Positions 21,559-34,400 are shown, counted from the first letter of the stretch. The stretch: 64,000 bases of DNA from Achatina immaculata (GCA_009760885.1 CM019699.1:43226268-43290267), one strand, 5' to 3'. Made by a program: numbers and translations. The notes: generated from the letters alone by a model not told the origin.

Positions 21559-22885
21559 TTAGTCCATCTTTGTATCAAATAACAACTATATATATCTTTA
21601 GTCTGTCTCTGTGTCTAGTATTTCTATATATCTCTTTAGTCCGTCTTTGTGTCAAATACCAACTATATATCGCTTTAGTCTGTCGTTGTGTCTAGTATTT
21701 CTATATATCTCTTTAGTATGTCTTTGTGTCTAGTATTTCTATATATCTCTTTAGTATATCTTTGTGTCTAGTATTTCTATATATCTCTTTAGTATGTTTT
21801 TGTGTCTAGTATTTCTATATATCTCTTTAGTATGTTTTTGTGTCTAGTATTTCTATATATCTCTTTAGTATGTTTTTGTGTCTAGTATTTCTATATATCT
21901 CTTTAGTATGTTTTTGTGTCTAGTATTTCTATATATCTCTTTAGTATGTCTTTGTGTCTAGTATTTCTATATATCTCTTTAGTATATCTTTGTGTCTAGT
22001 ATTTCTATATATCTCTTTAGTATGTTTTTGTGTTTAGTATTTCTATATACCTCATAGGCCTGTCTTTGTGTCTAGTATTTCTATATATCTCCTCAGTACG
22101 TCTTTGCGTTTAGTATTTCTCTGTATCTCCTTAGTCCGTTTTTGTGTCTAGTATTTCTATATATCTCTTAGTCCGTCTCTGTGTCTAGTATTTCTATATA
22201 TCTCCTCAGTACGTCTTTGCGTTTAGTATTTCTCTGTATCTCCTTAGTCCGTTTTTGTGTCTAGTATTTCTATATATCTCTTAGTCCGTTTTTGTGTCTA
22301 GTATTTCTATATATCTCTTTAGTATATCTTTGTGTCTAGTATTTCTATATATCTCTTTAGTATGTTTTTGTGTTTAGTATTTCTATATACCTCATAGGCC
22401 TGTCTTTGTGTCTAGTATTTCTATATATCTCCTCAGTACGTCTTTGCGTTTAGTATTTCTCTGTATCTCCTTAGTCCGTTTTTGTGTCTAGTATTTCTAT
22501 ATATCTCTTAGTCCGTCTCTGTGTCTAGTATTTCTATATATCTCCTCAGTACGTCTTTGCGTTTAGTATTTCTCTGTATCTCCTTAGTCCGTTTTTGTGT
22601 CTAGTATTTCTATATATCTCTTAGTCCGTTTTTGTGTCTAGTATTTCTATATATCTCTTAGTCCGTTTTTGTGTCTAGTATTTCTATATATCTCTTAGTC
22701 CGTTTTTGTGTCTAGTATTTCTATATATCTCTTAGTCCGTTTTTGTGTCTAGTATTTCTATATATCTCTTAGTCCGTTTTTGTGTCTAGTATTTCTATAT
22801 ATCTCTTAGTCCGTTTTTGTGTCTAGTATTTCTATATATCTCTTAGTCCGTCTTTGTGTCTAGTATTTCTATATATCTACTTAGT
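21470..22885. repeat. 37-39-bp minisatellite
   Basis: Core tctagtatttctatatatct followed by ctttagtatgtttttgtg or cttagtccgtttttgtg. About 36 units, with a longer-range copy of a multi-unit block (22020-22250 resembles 22370-22600). An AT run lies at 21525-21556. Confidence 0.95.
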
Positions 22886-23104
22886 CCTGTCCTTAGTCTC
22901 ACTAATACGGTGTGAGTTTCTCGCCTGGTTGTTCTCAAGCTTTTCTACTTCGTTACCATTCAGTCTATCTAATTTCTAGCTATTCAATAATAACTCTAAC
23001 AGTCAAGAAAATGCTGACAACAATAATAATAATCATCATCATAATAACAGCATTAATGATACTATCATAATTTACGGGCGTAATGTTACATTCCTTCCTC
23101 TCCT

Positions 23105-23685
23105 CCATGTTGTCTGTATTTGGATGTGTTGTCTCTCTCTTAGCGCCCGATGTTGTCTGTCTTTGGATGTGCTGTCTCTCTCTTAGCGCCCGATGTTGTC
23201 TGTCTTTGGATGTGCTGTCTCTCTCTTAGCGCCCGATGTTGTCTGTCTTTGGATGTGTTGTCTCTCTCTTAGCGCCCGATGTTGTCTGTATTTGGATGTG
23301 TTGTCTCTCTCTTAGCGCCCGATGTTGTCTGTATTTGGATGTGTTGTCTCACTCTTAGTGCCCGATGTTGTCTGCATTTGGATGTGTTGTCTTTCTACCA
23401 AAGTCTGATGTTGTCTGCATTTGGATGTGCTGTCTCTCCCACACCGTCTGATGTTGTCTGTATTTGGATGTGTCTCTCTCTTAGTGCCCGATGTTGTCTG
23501 TATTTGGATGTGTTGTCTCTCTCTTAGCACCCGATGTTGTCTGCATTTGGATGTGTTGTCTTTCTACCAAAGTCTGATGTTGTCTGCATTTGGATGTGCT
23601 GTCTCTCCCACAGCGTCTGATGTTGTCTGTATTTGGATGTGTTGTCTCTCCCACAGCGTCTGATGTTGTCTGTATTTGGATGTAT

Positions 23686-23719
<34 letters not shown>

Positions 23720-24020
23720 CCAGCGTTTAGTGTTGTCTGTAATTGGATGTGTTGTCCCTCTCCCAGCGTCTGATGTTGTCTGTAATTGGATGTGTTATGT
23801 CTCTCCCAGCGCCTGATGATGTCTGTAATTGGATGTGTTGTCAACCTCTCAGCGCCTGATGATGTCTGTAATTGGATGTTGTTGTCTACCTCTCAGCACC
23901 TGATGATGTCTGTAATTGGATGCTGTTGTCTACCTCTCAGTGCCTGATGATGTCTGTAATTGGATGTGTTGTCCCTCTCCCAGCGCCTGATTTTGTCTGT
24001 TTTTGGATGTGTTGTCTTTC
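23105..24020. repeat. about 43-bp minisatellite
   Basis: Core gatgttgtctgtatttggat then gtgttgtctctctcttag, about 21 units. It includes a (TC)n run at 23690-23719. The mariner at 24023 inserted at its right edge. Confidence 0.95.
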
Positions 24021-24022
24021 TA

Positions 24023-25329
24023 CGAGGGGCGTTCAGAAAGTAATGCACCACATCGTTTTCCACAGGAGCTGTTTATTTAAAGAAAGCATGCAATTTATAC
24101 ACAATATACATGGATATGTCATGTAAACATCGGCATTATTCAACATAATCTCCATCAACGCTTTATGCTAGCGCGAAACAAGTGCATGTATTCATAGCCT
24201 TTACCAGACTTTCTCTTGATTATGTAGCCATTTCTTCGCTGCATGAATCACTCCTTCGTCATCTTCAAATCTTACCCCTCGGAGTGCATCTTTAAATGGA
24301 CCAAACAGATGGAAATCAGAGGCTGCCAAATCGGGACAATAGGGTGGATGGGCTCGTACAGTTCAACCCAATTTGGTGATTGCTTCCCGTGTTGCCAGAC
24401 TTGTGTGAGGGGGCGCATTGTCTTGAAGGAGAAGCAGGTCTGCTGGATTCTTGTGCGGCTGAACTCTGCGAAAACGTTGATTGAGTTTTTTCAGTGTCTT
24501 AATGTAAGCTTGAGAACTGATTGTCTGTCCTATTGGCATAACATCCACAAGAATCACACCTTCAATGTCCCAAAAGACAGTGATCATGACCTTTCCAGCT
24601 GAAGGAGTTGTGAATTTCTTTCTTCGTGGTGGTTGCGGATGATGCCACTCCATTGACTGCCTTTTTGTCTCAGGTTCAAAATGATGTGCCCAGGTTTCGT
24701 CACCTGTTACGATTTTAACTAAAATGTTCTCTCCCTCAGCACTGAAACACTCCAACAATTCAGAAGAAATTGCTTTCCTTTGCAATCGATGGTCATTTGT
24801 AAGACTTCGATGAACCCAACTTGCCCAAACCTTAGAAAATCCGAGATCTTTTATAGCTGCATTTGCACTACCATTGCTGACTGACAGGTTTAAGGCCATT
24901 TCAGTAAGAATAATGCCCTCAGCGCATTTCAACATTTCTGCCTTGGTGGCTGTGGCAGGACGTCCACAGCGCGGCCGATCATGCAACTCCTTATCTCCAC
25001 TTATTGATTCTTTGATTCTCTGAACCCAGCGACTGACTGTACTCCTGTCGACTGCAAAACTTCCATACACATCACATAGACGCTTGTGCATGTTCACAAG
25101 TTTCCTTCTCTGCAACGAGAAATTCTATCACAATTCGCTGCTTATACGGCAAGTTTTTAACACGCTACATTTCAACTGTTAGGGCAGTCATATTCTTTGG
25201 CCGGTTGTGGTGCACTTTGGTTCAGACAATCGGCACATGCCATATTTAAAGTGTGCAAAATTTAATGCTTCCATCTTCATTATTAGGTTAAAAAAACAAT
25301 GTGGTGCATTACTTTGTGGACGCCCCTCG
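24023..25329 (-). mobile_element. mariner transposon, second family (about 1.31 kb)
   Basis: TA at 24021-24022 and 25330-25331 bracket terminal inverted repeats of about 31 bp with only a few mismatches: left cgaggggcgttcagaaagta then atgcaccacat, and right the complement ending in ctttgtggacgcccctcg. The family is distinct from the one at 17624 and 19972. It contains a broken transposase in the minus direction. Confidence 0.96.
24140..25191 (-). pseudogene. mariner transposase of the second family, broken
   Basis: The likely start ATG is at 25191 (reading ALTVEM), followed by a TAG at codon 9 and a frameshift near 25085. The main frame is then open from 25115 to 24363: AVDRSTVSRWVQRIKES, DRPRCGRPAT, WASWVHRSL, then the catalytic GDETWAHHFEPETKRQ and LLQDNAPPHTS. 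A TGA at 24363-24365 stands where related proteins have Trp. The same frame continues with HPPYCPDLAASDFHLFGP (third Asp) to a TAA at 24201-24203. The last C-terminal residues are frameshifted. The D,D34D spacing appears kept. Confidence 0.9.
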
Positions 25330-25331
25330 TA

Positions 25332-25890
25332 TGTTATGATTCAGACGAGTAAGAAGAAAACATGATGATGATGATGATGAGATGACGATGATGATGACAT
25401 CACTGATTCTGGACACAGTCAGACCATGGGCAGGTTTCAGCAACAGATCCTTCACCCCCCCCCCCCTTTTGTTTGTGTAACGTTCACATATAACTACATT
25501 AACCAGCAAGAAAAACAAACTGTCCCAGGCACCTGCAGACAAACCAGACGAAGCAGAAAGTAGAAACGGAGACTTACATCAATTATTCAGCCAACAGAAG
25601 TGACACAAACCCACAGCCCAGTGGGACCAAGATGCAGAAAATCGAATAACCAAAGTTTGCCTTGCGCGGGGCACGTTTGATTTCGTTACATCTTGATTTT
25701 GTGGTGTGCCTCGTGATGCAGGAGGGGGTGGGGGGAAGCTGGTACAGAGCAACATTTTCGTCGGGCTTCTTCGGCGCTTGGGGGAAGAGGAATATGTAGA
25801 CAGATAGACAGACAAATTGACAGAAATAGAAGGACAAACTGACAGAAAACACATTTATAGTTAGACAGGCGGGCAGACAGGCTAATAAAC
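25332..25890. other. no gene seen; short simple repeats
   Basis: Contains a (GAT)n run at 25361-25400 and a C-run at 25449-25465. The rest is unique sequence, open on the minus strand only by continuation from the next array. Confidence 0.5.
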
Positions 25891-25894
25891 AAGC

Positions 25895-26565
25895 AAATGC
25901 ATAGAGAGACAATGATAGACTGACCTGTAGATAGAAAGGTGAAGAGACAGCAGACATAGACAGAGAGACAATGATAGACTGATCCGCAGATAGAAAGGTG
26001 AAGAGACAGCAGACATAGACAGAGAGACAATGATAGACTGACCTTAGATAGAAAGGTGAAGAGACAGCAGACATAGACAGAGACAATGATAGACTGACCT
26101 GTAGATAGAAAGGTGAAGAGACAGCAGACATAGACAGAGAGACAATGATAGACTGACCTGTAGATAGAAAGGTGAAGAGACAGCAGACATAGACAGAGAG
26201 ACAATGATAGACTGACCTGTAGATAGAAAGGTGAAGAGACAGCAGACATAGACAGAGAGACAATGACAGACTGACCTGTAGATAGAAAGGTGAAGAGACA
26301 GCAGACATAGACAGAGAGACAATGATAGACTGACCTGTAGATAGAAAGGTGAAGAGACAGCAGACATAGACAGAGAGACAATGATAGACTGACCTGTAGA
26401 TAGAAAGGTGAAGAGACAGCAGACATAGACAGAGAGACAATGATAGACTGACCTGTAGATAGAAAGGTGAAGAGACAGCAGGCATAGACAGAGAGACAAT
26501 GATAGACTGACCTGTAGATAGAAAGGTGAAGAGACAGCAGGCATAGACAGAGAGACAGACAGATA
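25895..26565. repeat. 59-bp minisatellite, about 11 copies
   Basis: Core agacatagacagagagacaa then tgatagactgacctgtagat, period 59 bp. Nearly stop-free on the minus strand in all three frames, producing false frames of 166-313 codons rich in Leu/Ser/Cys that mimic membrane proteins. Confidence 0.97.
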
Positions 26566-26639
26566 GATAAATCTAAGAACATTAAAATTACCCAGCGGAC
26601 GTCTAAGCTATCAAAACAAAATAACATTTCATGTGGCTA

Positions 26640-29070
26640 GACTGTTACTAGCTGTTATCTTATTTGTTACTAGTTATTATCTATCTTTTATTAGCTATTA
26701 TCTTGTTTGTTACTAGCTGTTATCTTGTCTTTTACTGGCTATTATCGTGTTTGGAACTGGCTGTTATCGTGTCTGGTACTAGTTGTTATTTTGTATATTA
26801 TTAGCTGTTATATTGTCTGGTACTGGCTGTTACCAGCTGTTATCTTGTCTGCCCTGGTTGTTACTAACTGTTATCTTGTCTGGTACTAGCTGTTATCTTG
26901 TCCGGTACTATCTGTTACTAGCTGTTATCTTGTCTGGTTCTGGCTGTTATCGTATCTGGTACCAGCTATTATCTTGTCTGATACTGGCTGTTATCTTATC
27001 TGGTACTAGCTGTTATCTTATCTGGTACAGGATATTACTAGCTGTAATCTTGTCTGGTACTTGCTGTTATTTTTTCTGGTACTGGTTGTAACGGCTGTTA
27101 TCTTGTCTGGTACTGGCTGTTACTAGCTGTTATGTTGATTGGTACTAGCTGTTATCTTGACTGTTACTAGCTGTTATATTGTCTGGTTCTGGCTGTTATC
27201 TTGTCTAATACTGAATGTTATCTTGTCTGATACTGGTTGCTATCTTGCCTGTTATTAGCTGTTATCTTTGCTGGTACTGGCTGTTATCTTATCTGATACT
27301 AGTTGTTACTAGCTGTTATCTTGTCTGGTACTAGCTGTTATCTTGTCTGGTACTGGCTGTTACTAGCTGTTATCTTGTCTGGTACTGGCTGTTACTAGCT
27401 GTTATCTTGTCTGGTACTAGCTGTTACTAGCTGTACTTTCTCTGGTACTAGCTGTTACTAGCTGTACTTTCTCTGGTACTAGCTGTTACTAGCTGAAATC
27501 TTGTCTGCTACTGGCTGTTACTGGCTGCCATCTTGTCTGGTAATGTCTGTTATCGTGTCTGATATTGGCTGTTACTAGGTGTAATCTTGTCTGGTACTGC
27601 TTGTTACAAGCTGTTCTCCTGTCTGGTACTGACTGTAATCTTGTCTGATACTAGCTGAAATCTTGTCTGCTACTGGCTGTTACTGGCTGCCATCTTGTCT
27701 GGTAATGTCTGTTATCGTGTCTGATACTGGCTGTTATCTTGTCTGGTAATGTCTGTTATCGTGTCTGATACTGGCTGTTACTAGCTGAAATCTTGTCTGG
27801 TAATGTCTGTTATCGTGTCTGATACTGGCTGTTATCTTGTCTGGTAATGTCTGTTATCGTGTCTGATATTGGCTGTTACTAGGTGTAATCCTGTCTGGTA
27901 CTGCTTGTTACAAGCTGTTCTCCTGTCTGTTACTGACTGTAATCTTGTCTGATACTAGCTGTTATCTTGTCTGGTACTAGCTGTTATCTTGTCTGGTACT
28001 AGCTATTATCTTGTCTGGCATTGCCTGTTGTCTGATACTGGCTGTTATCTTGTCTGGTACTGGCTGTTATCTTGTCTGGTACTAGCTGTTATCTTGTCTG
28101 GTACTGGCTGTTACTAGCTGTTATCTTGTCTGGTACTGGCTGTTATCTTGTCTGGTACTAGCTGTTATCTTTTCTGGCACTGGCTTTTGTCTGATACTGG
28201 CTGTTATCTTGTTTGGTACTGGCTGTTATCTTGTTTGGCACTGGCTGTTATCTTGTTTGGCACTGGCTGTTATCTTGTTTGGCACTGGCTGTTATCTTGT
28301 TTGGTACTGGCTGTTATCTTGTTTGGTACTGGCTGTTATCTTGTTTGGTAATGGCTGTTATCTTGTTTGGTACTGGCTGTTACTAGCTGAAATCTTGTCT
28401 GCTACTGGCTGTTACTAGGTGTAATCCTGTCTGGTACTGGCTGTTATCTTGTCTGGTAATGTCTGTTATCGTGTCTGATATTGGCTGTTACTAGGTGTAA
28501 TCCTGTCTGGTACTGCTTGTTACAAGCTGTTCTCCTGTCTGTTACTGACTGTAATCTTGTCTGATACTAGCTGTTATCTTGTCTGGTACTAGCTGTTATC
28601 TTGTCTGGTACTAGCTATTATCTTGTCTGGCATTGCCTGTTGTCTGATACTGGCTGTTATCTTGTCTGGTACTGGCTGTTATCTTGTCTGGTACTAGCTG
28701 TTATCTTGTCTGGTACTGGCTGTTACTAGCTGTTATCTTGTCTGGTACTGGCTGTTATCTTGTCTGGTACTAGCTGTTATCTTTTCTGGCACTGGCTTTT
28801 GTCTGATACTGGCTGTTATCTTGTTTGGTACTGGCTGTTATCTTGTTTGGCACTGGCTGTTATCTTGTTTGGCACTGGCTGTTATCTTGTTTGGCACTGG
28901 CTGTTATCTTGTTTGGTACTGGCTGTTATCTTGTTTGGTACTGGCTGTTATCTTGTTTGGTAATGGCTGTTATCTTGTTTGGTACTGGCTGTTATCTTGT
29001 CAGGCACTGACTGTTGTCTGATACTGGTTGTTATCTTGTTTGGTACTGGCTGTTATCCTGTGCTCTGGAA
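26640..29070. repeat. 22-bp minisatellite, 2.4 kb, with internal duplication
   Basis: Core ggctgttatcttgtctggta with a period near 22 bp and compound units ggctgttactagctgttatc. A block at about 27820-28382 is repeated at 28432-28994 with a constant offset of 612 bp. Confidence 0.96.
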
Positions 29071-29089
29071 TACACCAGCCTGAGCGTGG

Positions 29090-29345
29090 TCACTTAGTGT
29101 CCTACCTAATCACTGCTTCCTAACTTAGTGTCCTACCTATTCACTGCTTCCTAACTTAGTGTCCTACCTATTCACTGCTTCCTAACTTAGTGTCCTACCT
29201 ATTCACTGCTTCCTAACTTAGTGTCCTACCTATTCACTGCTTCCTAACTTAGTCTCCTACCTATTCACTGCTTCCTAACTTAGTGTCTTACCTATTCAAT
29301 GCTTCCTAACTTAGTGTCCTACCTATTCACTGCTTCCTAACCTGG
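29090..29345. repeat. 31-bp minisatellite, about 8 copies
   Basis: Core gtgtcctacctattcactgc then ttcctaactta, period 31 bp, with few differences between copies. Confidence 0.96.
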
Positions 29346-29675
29346 GGTGTCTGTAGCACCCCCAGAACTTACTGTCCATGGCCAGCGCGTCTCGAAGGCT
29401 ACCATGTACGAGTAAACAATATTACAGTCACCTGCAAATAATGTTTCGCGACAGGACGTCTAAACAAATAGCTTTCTCACCTGTTTCACCTGTCTCACCT
29501 GTTTCACTCGCTGTAGGTAGTCTTGTCCGCTGCTTCACTCGTCATCAACAAAAGCCCAAGTTTATCACCTTAAATTTTTACTTTCTTTTAAAGGAAACGA
29601 AAGTTATTAGAAAAGTGAACAAAATATTTTTCATGTGCTAGTTACTAGAGTTGCAGAGCGTGAAACTTCCCCAAC
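29346..29675. other. unique stretch; no secure gene
   Basis: A short plus-strand open stretch near 29345-29415 could be read as about 24 residues before TAA, and a separate frame of 87 codons starts at 29378. Neither is recognisable. There is a short tandem cacctgtttcacctgtctca at 29480-29505. Confidence 0.35.
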
Positions 29676-29785
29676 TTCAAAATTTGATGAATTGTGACAA
29701 TGATACTTCCCCAACTTCACAAATTGTTGACCGTTGACTATGAGACTTCCGCAACTTCACAATTTGTTGAGCTGAGCCTCAAGGA
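29676..29785. repeat. about 45-bp degenerate repeat
   Basis: Three imperfect units with acttccccaacttcacaa then tttgttga. Confidence 0.75.
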
Positions 29786-29811
29786 CACCAGCAGGAACGT
29801 TGTCACGATGT

Positions 29812-30000
29812 GAGACTTTAACTAGATGCTTTAACTAGATGCTTTAACTAGATGCTTTAACTAGGTGCTTTAACTAGATGCTTTAACTAGATGCTTTAAC
29901 TAGATGCTTTAACTAGGTGCGTTAACTAGATGCTTTAACTAGATGCTTTAACTAGGTGCTTTAACTAGATGCTTTAACTAGGTGCTTTAACTAGATGCTG
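29812..30000. repeat. 13-bp minisatellite
   Basis: Unit tttaactagatgc, about 14 copies, some with aactaggtgc. Confidence 0.97.
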
Positions 30001-30067
30001 CTGCAGGTCCAACTCAGTGACCAGCTCCGGCTTCAAGAGAACTATTAACAAACATAGTCTTGGATGG

Positions 30068-30515
30068 ATATCTGTGCTGAAACTTCGACATTGTCCTTAT
30101 AATATCTGTGCTGAAACTTCGGCATTGTCCTTATAATATCTGTGCTGAAACTTCGACATTGTCCTTATAATATCTGTGCTGAAACTTCGACATTGTCCTT
30201 ATAATATCTGTGCTGAAACTTCGACATTGTCCTTATAATATCTGTGCTGAAACTTCGACATTGTCCTTATAATATCTGTGCTGAAACCTCGACACTGTCC
30301 TTATACTAGCAGTACTGAAAACTCTACACTGTTCCTATTACTACCAGTACTGAAACCTCGACATTGTCCTTATACTAGCTGTACTGAAACCTCTACATTG
30401 TCCTATTACTAGCAGTACTGAAACTTCGACATTGTCCTTATACTAGCAGTACTGAAACCTCTACATTGTCCTATTACTAGCAGTACTGAAACTTCGACAT
30501 TGTCCTTATACGAGT
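30068..30515. repeat. 34-bp minisatellite
   Basis: Core tgtgctgaaacttcgacatt then gtccttataatatc, seven near-identical copies, then degenerate copies with actagcagtactgaaacct to 30515. Confidence 0.95.
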
Positions 30516-31012
30516 AGTAATTGTTGTTTAACACATGACTAGGATAAGGTTGTGTTCTTCTTCTCTTCTATTGTAGCGTAGTGCTTAATTCGTCAATATA
30601 ACCAACATGGCATACAGGTACGAGAGAGCGATTGAAAATTAATTTGGCCCATGTTATTTTCTAAATGGCGCGGTAGACAGTTGTAGTACATACATGTTAT
30701 GCCATTGCTCTCTAAATACGTGTCTGTGTGTGTGTGTCTGTGTGTGTGCGCGGAGATAGGTGGCCATTTTGGAAATATGACGTCAGCAGGCTAGATCAAA
30801 GACGGCTGCTTCGTTGCATGCATACAGGAGAGAAGAACAGCGGGTTGATTTTCTTTTCTTGGGGAGGGATCGGGGGAAGGGGTATCTGACGTTTTAAGCT
30901 GAAGGAAATGATTTTCTAGTACATAGAGGTACAGGAGACAATGTGTTACTATTGTGTTACTACTGTATGATAACGCGCGGACACGCACAGAGCGTTCAAC
31001 AGCTCAGTGAAT
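30516..31012. other. no gene seen
   Basis: Unique sequence with a (TG)n run at 30720-30750. A 65-codon minus-strand frame has no recognisable features. Confidence 0.45.
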
Positions 31013-31013
31013 T

Positions 31014-31215
31014 ATGAATGTGCATTTAGAGTGTCTGCCACATCCTACTTGTTCACGCGACCTCGCACCATGTGATTATCGTGCCTGTGGGCCATTCAGT
31101 GAGGCAATAGGTGGAAAAAAAAAGGTAGTACGATCAAAGAGGCCGTGCAGAGTTGGCTACTACGTCAGTCAGAAGATTTTTCTCTGTCGAGCAACCCAGG
31201 CATAGGTGAAGCGAC
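31014..31215 (+). pseudogene. mariner transposase relic, C-terminal part
   Basis: The frame from 31014 contains HPTCSRDLAPCDY then GPFSEAIGG, matching the HPPYSPDLAPCD block around the third catalytic Asp and the following residues. After a shift near 31125 another frame gives EAVQSWLLRQSEDFF, the next conserved segment of mariner transposases. No other parts or ends were found. It is an old fragment, distinct from the four mariners above. Confidence 0.6.
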
Positions 31216-31481
31216 AGCTGACCTGCACTGAACCTGGCTGGGTGCTAAAGTTGAGAGGCTGCAAGGAATCTTCATTCATATATTTTAGTTACATTTTTTA
31301 AAAAATCGATTAATTTTTTACTCATCGTCGAACAAAATGATGATATTGTAACAGTGAGCCGAGGCGGTTCAACTGTATTACAGACTGGGTAGTTAGGGAA
31401 TATGGTTCACTGCGTTTGCATGCAGGTAGGTGAGAACATGACACAGACGAGAAGAAAGAACCGCTCAATCTAAAGCTTTAA

Positions 31482-32450
31482 GTTCTGTACAGTGAGGATG
31501 TCTGTCTTTATTCTGTTCAATGAGAATGTCTTTCTGTATTCTGTTCAGTGAGAATGTCTGTATTCTGTTCAGTGAGGATATCTGTCTGTACTCTGTTCAA
31601 TTAGAATGTATGTGTGTATTCTGTTCAATTAGAATGTCTGTATTCTGTACAGTGAGGATATCTGTCTGTACTCTGTTCAATGAGAATGTCTTTCTGTATT
31701 CTGTTCAGTGAGAATGTCTGTATTCTGTTCAATGAGAATATCTGCCTATATCCTGTTCAATTAGAATGTATGTGTGTATTCTGTTCAATGAGAATGTCTG
31801 TCTGTATTATGTCCTATTAGAATGTCTGTCTGTATTCTGTTCACTGAGGATGTCTGTCTGAATTCTTGTCCAGTGAGGATATATGTTTGTATTCTGTTCA
31901 ATGACAATGTCTGTCTGTATTTTGTCCATTGAGGATGTCTGTCTGTATTCTGTCCATTGAGGATGTCTGTCTGTATTCTGTCCATTGAGGATGTCTGTCT
32001 GTATTCTGTCCATTGAGGGTGTCTGTCTGTATTCTGTCCATTGAGGGTGTATGTCTGTATTCTGTCCAGCGAGGATGTGTGTTTGTATTCTGTTCAATGA
32101 CAATGTCTGTCTGTATTCTGTCCATTGTGGATGTCTGTATTCTGTCCATTGAGAATGTCTGTCTGTATTCTGTCTAGCGAGGGTGTGTGTTTGCATTCTG
32201 TCTAGTGAGAGTGTGTGTTTGCAATCTGACTAGTGATGGTGTGTGTTTGTATTCTGTTTAGTGATGGTGTGTGTTTATAATCTGTCTAGTGATGATTTGT
32301 GTTTGTAATCTGTCTAGTGATGATTTGTGTTTGTAATCTATCCAGCGATGGTGTGTGTTTGTAATCTGTCCAGTGATGGTGTGTGTTTGTAGTCTGTCTA
32401 GTGATGGTGTGTGTTTGTATTCTGTCTAGTGAGGGTGGGTGTTTGTATGA
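31482..32450. repeat. 28-bp minisatellite
   Basis: Core tgtctgtctgtattctgtcc with cattgaggatg; period 28 bp in the central part. The outer parts vary (ttcagtgagaatg on the left, ctagtgatggtgtg on the right). About 34 units. Confidence 0.95.
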
Positions 32451-32514
32451 TTCAGCCAGGAAATAAATGGACTAGGCTGTGTGGAAGACAAGACAGTTTT
32501 AGGACGTCTTCCTG

Positions 32515-33345
32515 AAGTATAATTCGTTCTATGAAACTGATGCCACTTGCTCTCATATGCTGGCTTAAGCTCCTTACTGTAAGAAGTTTGGTCATCTAGT
32601 GGTGTCACATGTTCTCATATGCTGGCTTAAGCTTCTTACTATAAGAAGTTTGATCATCTGGTGATGTCATTTGTTGTCATCTGGTGGCTTAATCTTCTTA
32701 CTGTAAGAAGTTTGGTCATCTGGTGATGTCATTTGTTCTCATATGCTGGCTTAATCTTCTTGCTGTAAGAAGTTTGGTCATCTGGTGTTGTCACTTGTTC
32801 TCATATGCTGGTTTAAGCTTCTTACTGTAAGAAGTTTGGTCATCTGGTGATGTCATTTGTTGTCATCTGCTCCCTTAAGTAGAAGTTTGGTCACTTGATG
32901 ATGTCACTTGTTCTCATCTGCTGGCTTAAACACCTTATTTTAAGAAGTTTGGTCACTTGATGATGTCACGAGTTCTCATCTGCTAGCTTAAACTCCTTAT
33001 TTTAAGAAGTTTGGTCACCTGATGATGTCACGTGTTCTCATCTGCTAGCTTAAACTCCTTATTTTAAGAAGTTTGGTCACCTGATGATGTCACTTGTTCT
33101 CATCTGCTGGTTTAAACTCCTTACTGAAGAAGTTTAGTCACCTGGTGATGGCACTTGATGTCATCTACTGACTTCAGCAACTTATTGTAAGTAATTTAGT
33201 CACTTGGTGATGTCACGTGTTCTCATCTGCTGCATTATGCTCCTTACTGTAAGAAGTGTGCTCACCTGCTGATGTTACTTGTTATTATCTGCTGGCTTAA
33301 GCTCATTATTGTAAGAAGTTTGCTCACCTGGTCCTATTATTCAAC
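32515..33345. repeat. about 62-bp minisatellite with a hairpin in each unit
   Basis: Core tcatatgctggcttaagctt then cttactgtaagaagtttggt, about 13 copies. Most units carry cttcttactgtaagaag, an 8-base perfect inverted repeat around one base. Confidence 0.93.
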
Positions 33346-33534
33346 TTTTGTTCTGTTGATCATGTAAAACTTGTACCTGTAGTTTCTGTGGCAGGTGTTT
33401 GCCATACTTTGTCCAGGTATTTCTTTACATCGTTCCGTGTATGTGTTCTACCTGTACCTACCAGTTAACATGGACATATATAACAGCTCAAGGTAAAACA
33501 GGGATAACATAAGCAAATCTTTCTATAGATACAA

Positions 33535-33690
33535 ACAAAGTGAAGACAAAACCATCACAAAGTGAATATGTACCCGACACAAAGTGAAGATATAACCAAC
33601 ATAAAGTGAAGATATAACCAACATAAAGTGAGAATACAAATATAATCAGTAGAAAGTGAAGATACAACCAACACAAAGTGAATATAGTTT
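33535..33690. repeat. about 22-bp minisatellite
   Basis: Units with aaagtgaagatataaccaac, about 7 imperfect copies. Confidence 0.85.
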
Positions 33691-33734
33691 TTGAGAAGAA
33701 GTAAAAAAATCATCATCTACATCTTTGTTTCACA

Positions 33735-33935
33735 GCAACTTTCATAAACACATCACGTAGAAGAAGTTCACAACAGCTTTCATGAACATATCAGCTAGAA
33801 GAAGTTCACAACAGCTTTCATGAACATATCAGCTAGAAGAAGTTCACAACAGCTTTCATGAACATATCAGCTAGAAGAAGTTCACAACAGCTTTCATGAA
33901 CATATCAGCTAGAAGAAGTTCATAGCAGTGTAACA
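33735..33935. repeat. 38-bp minisatellite
   Basis: Core atcagctagaagaagttcac then aacagctttcatgaacat, about 5 copies. Confidence 0.95.
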
Positions 33936-33964
33936 CGGCACAAGCAGAACATGTTGAGAAATTA

Positions 33965-34400
33965 GAACACCCACATGCACATACACACAGCCACACAGCC
34001 AGAACCGCACACATACACACAGCCAGAACCGCACACACACACACAGCCACACAGCCAGAACCGCACACACACACACAGCCACACAGCCAGAACCGCACAC
34101 ATACACACAGCCAGAACCGCACACACACACACAGCCACACAGCCAGAACCGCACACATACACACAGCCAGAACCGCACACACACACACAGCCACACAGCC
34201 AGAACCGCACACACACACACAGCCACACAGCCAGAACCGCACACATACACACAGCCAGAACCGCACACACACACAGCCACACAGCTAGAACCGCACACAC
34301 ACACACACAGCCACACAGCCATATACACTCTGCCACACATAACACACATACATGCAAGCAGCCACACAGTCATATACACTCTGCCACACATAACACACGC
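33965..34400. repeat. AC-rich compound minisatellite
   Basis: Units cacacagccacacagccaga then accgcacacacaca, 22-34 bp in alternation. At the right end two 55-bp units contain catatacactctgccacaca. Frames of 131-187 codons (His/Thr/Gln or Cys/Val-rich) are artefacts of the repeat. Confidence 0.95.

Noticed and set aside
25583..26627. 300-codon Leu/Ser/Cys-rich minus-strand frames resembling multi-pass membrane proteins
   Set aside because: All three frames are open across a 59-bp array. The apparent hydrophobic segments follow from ctgtct-type repeats.
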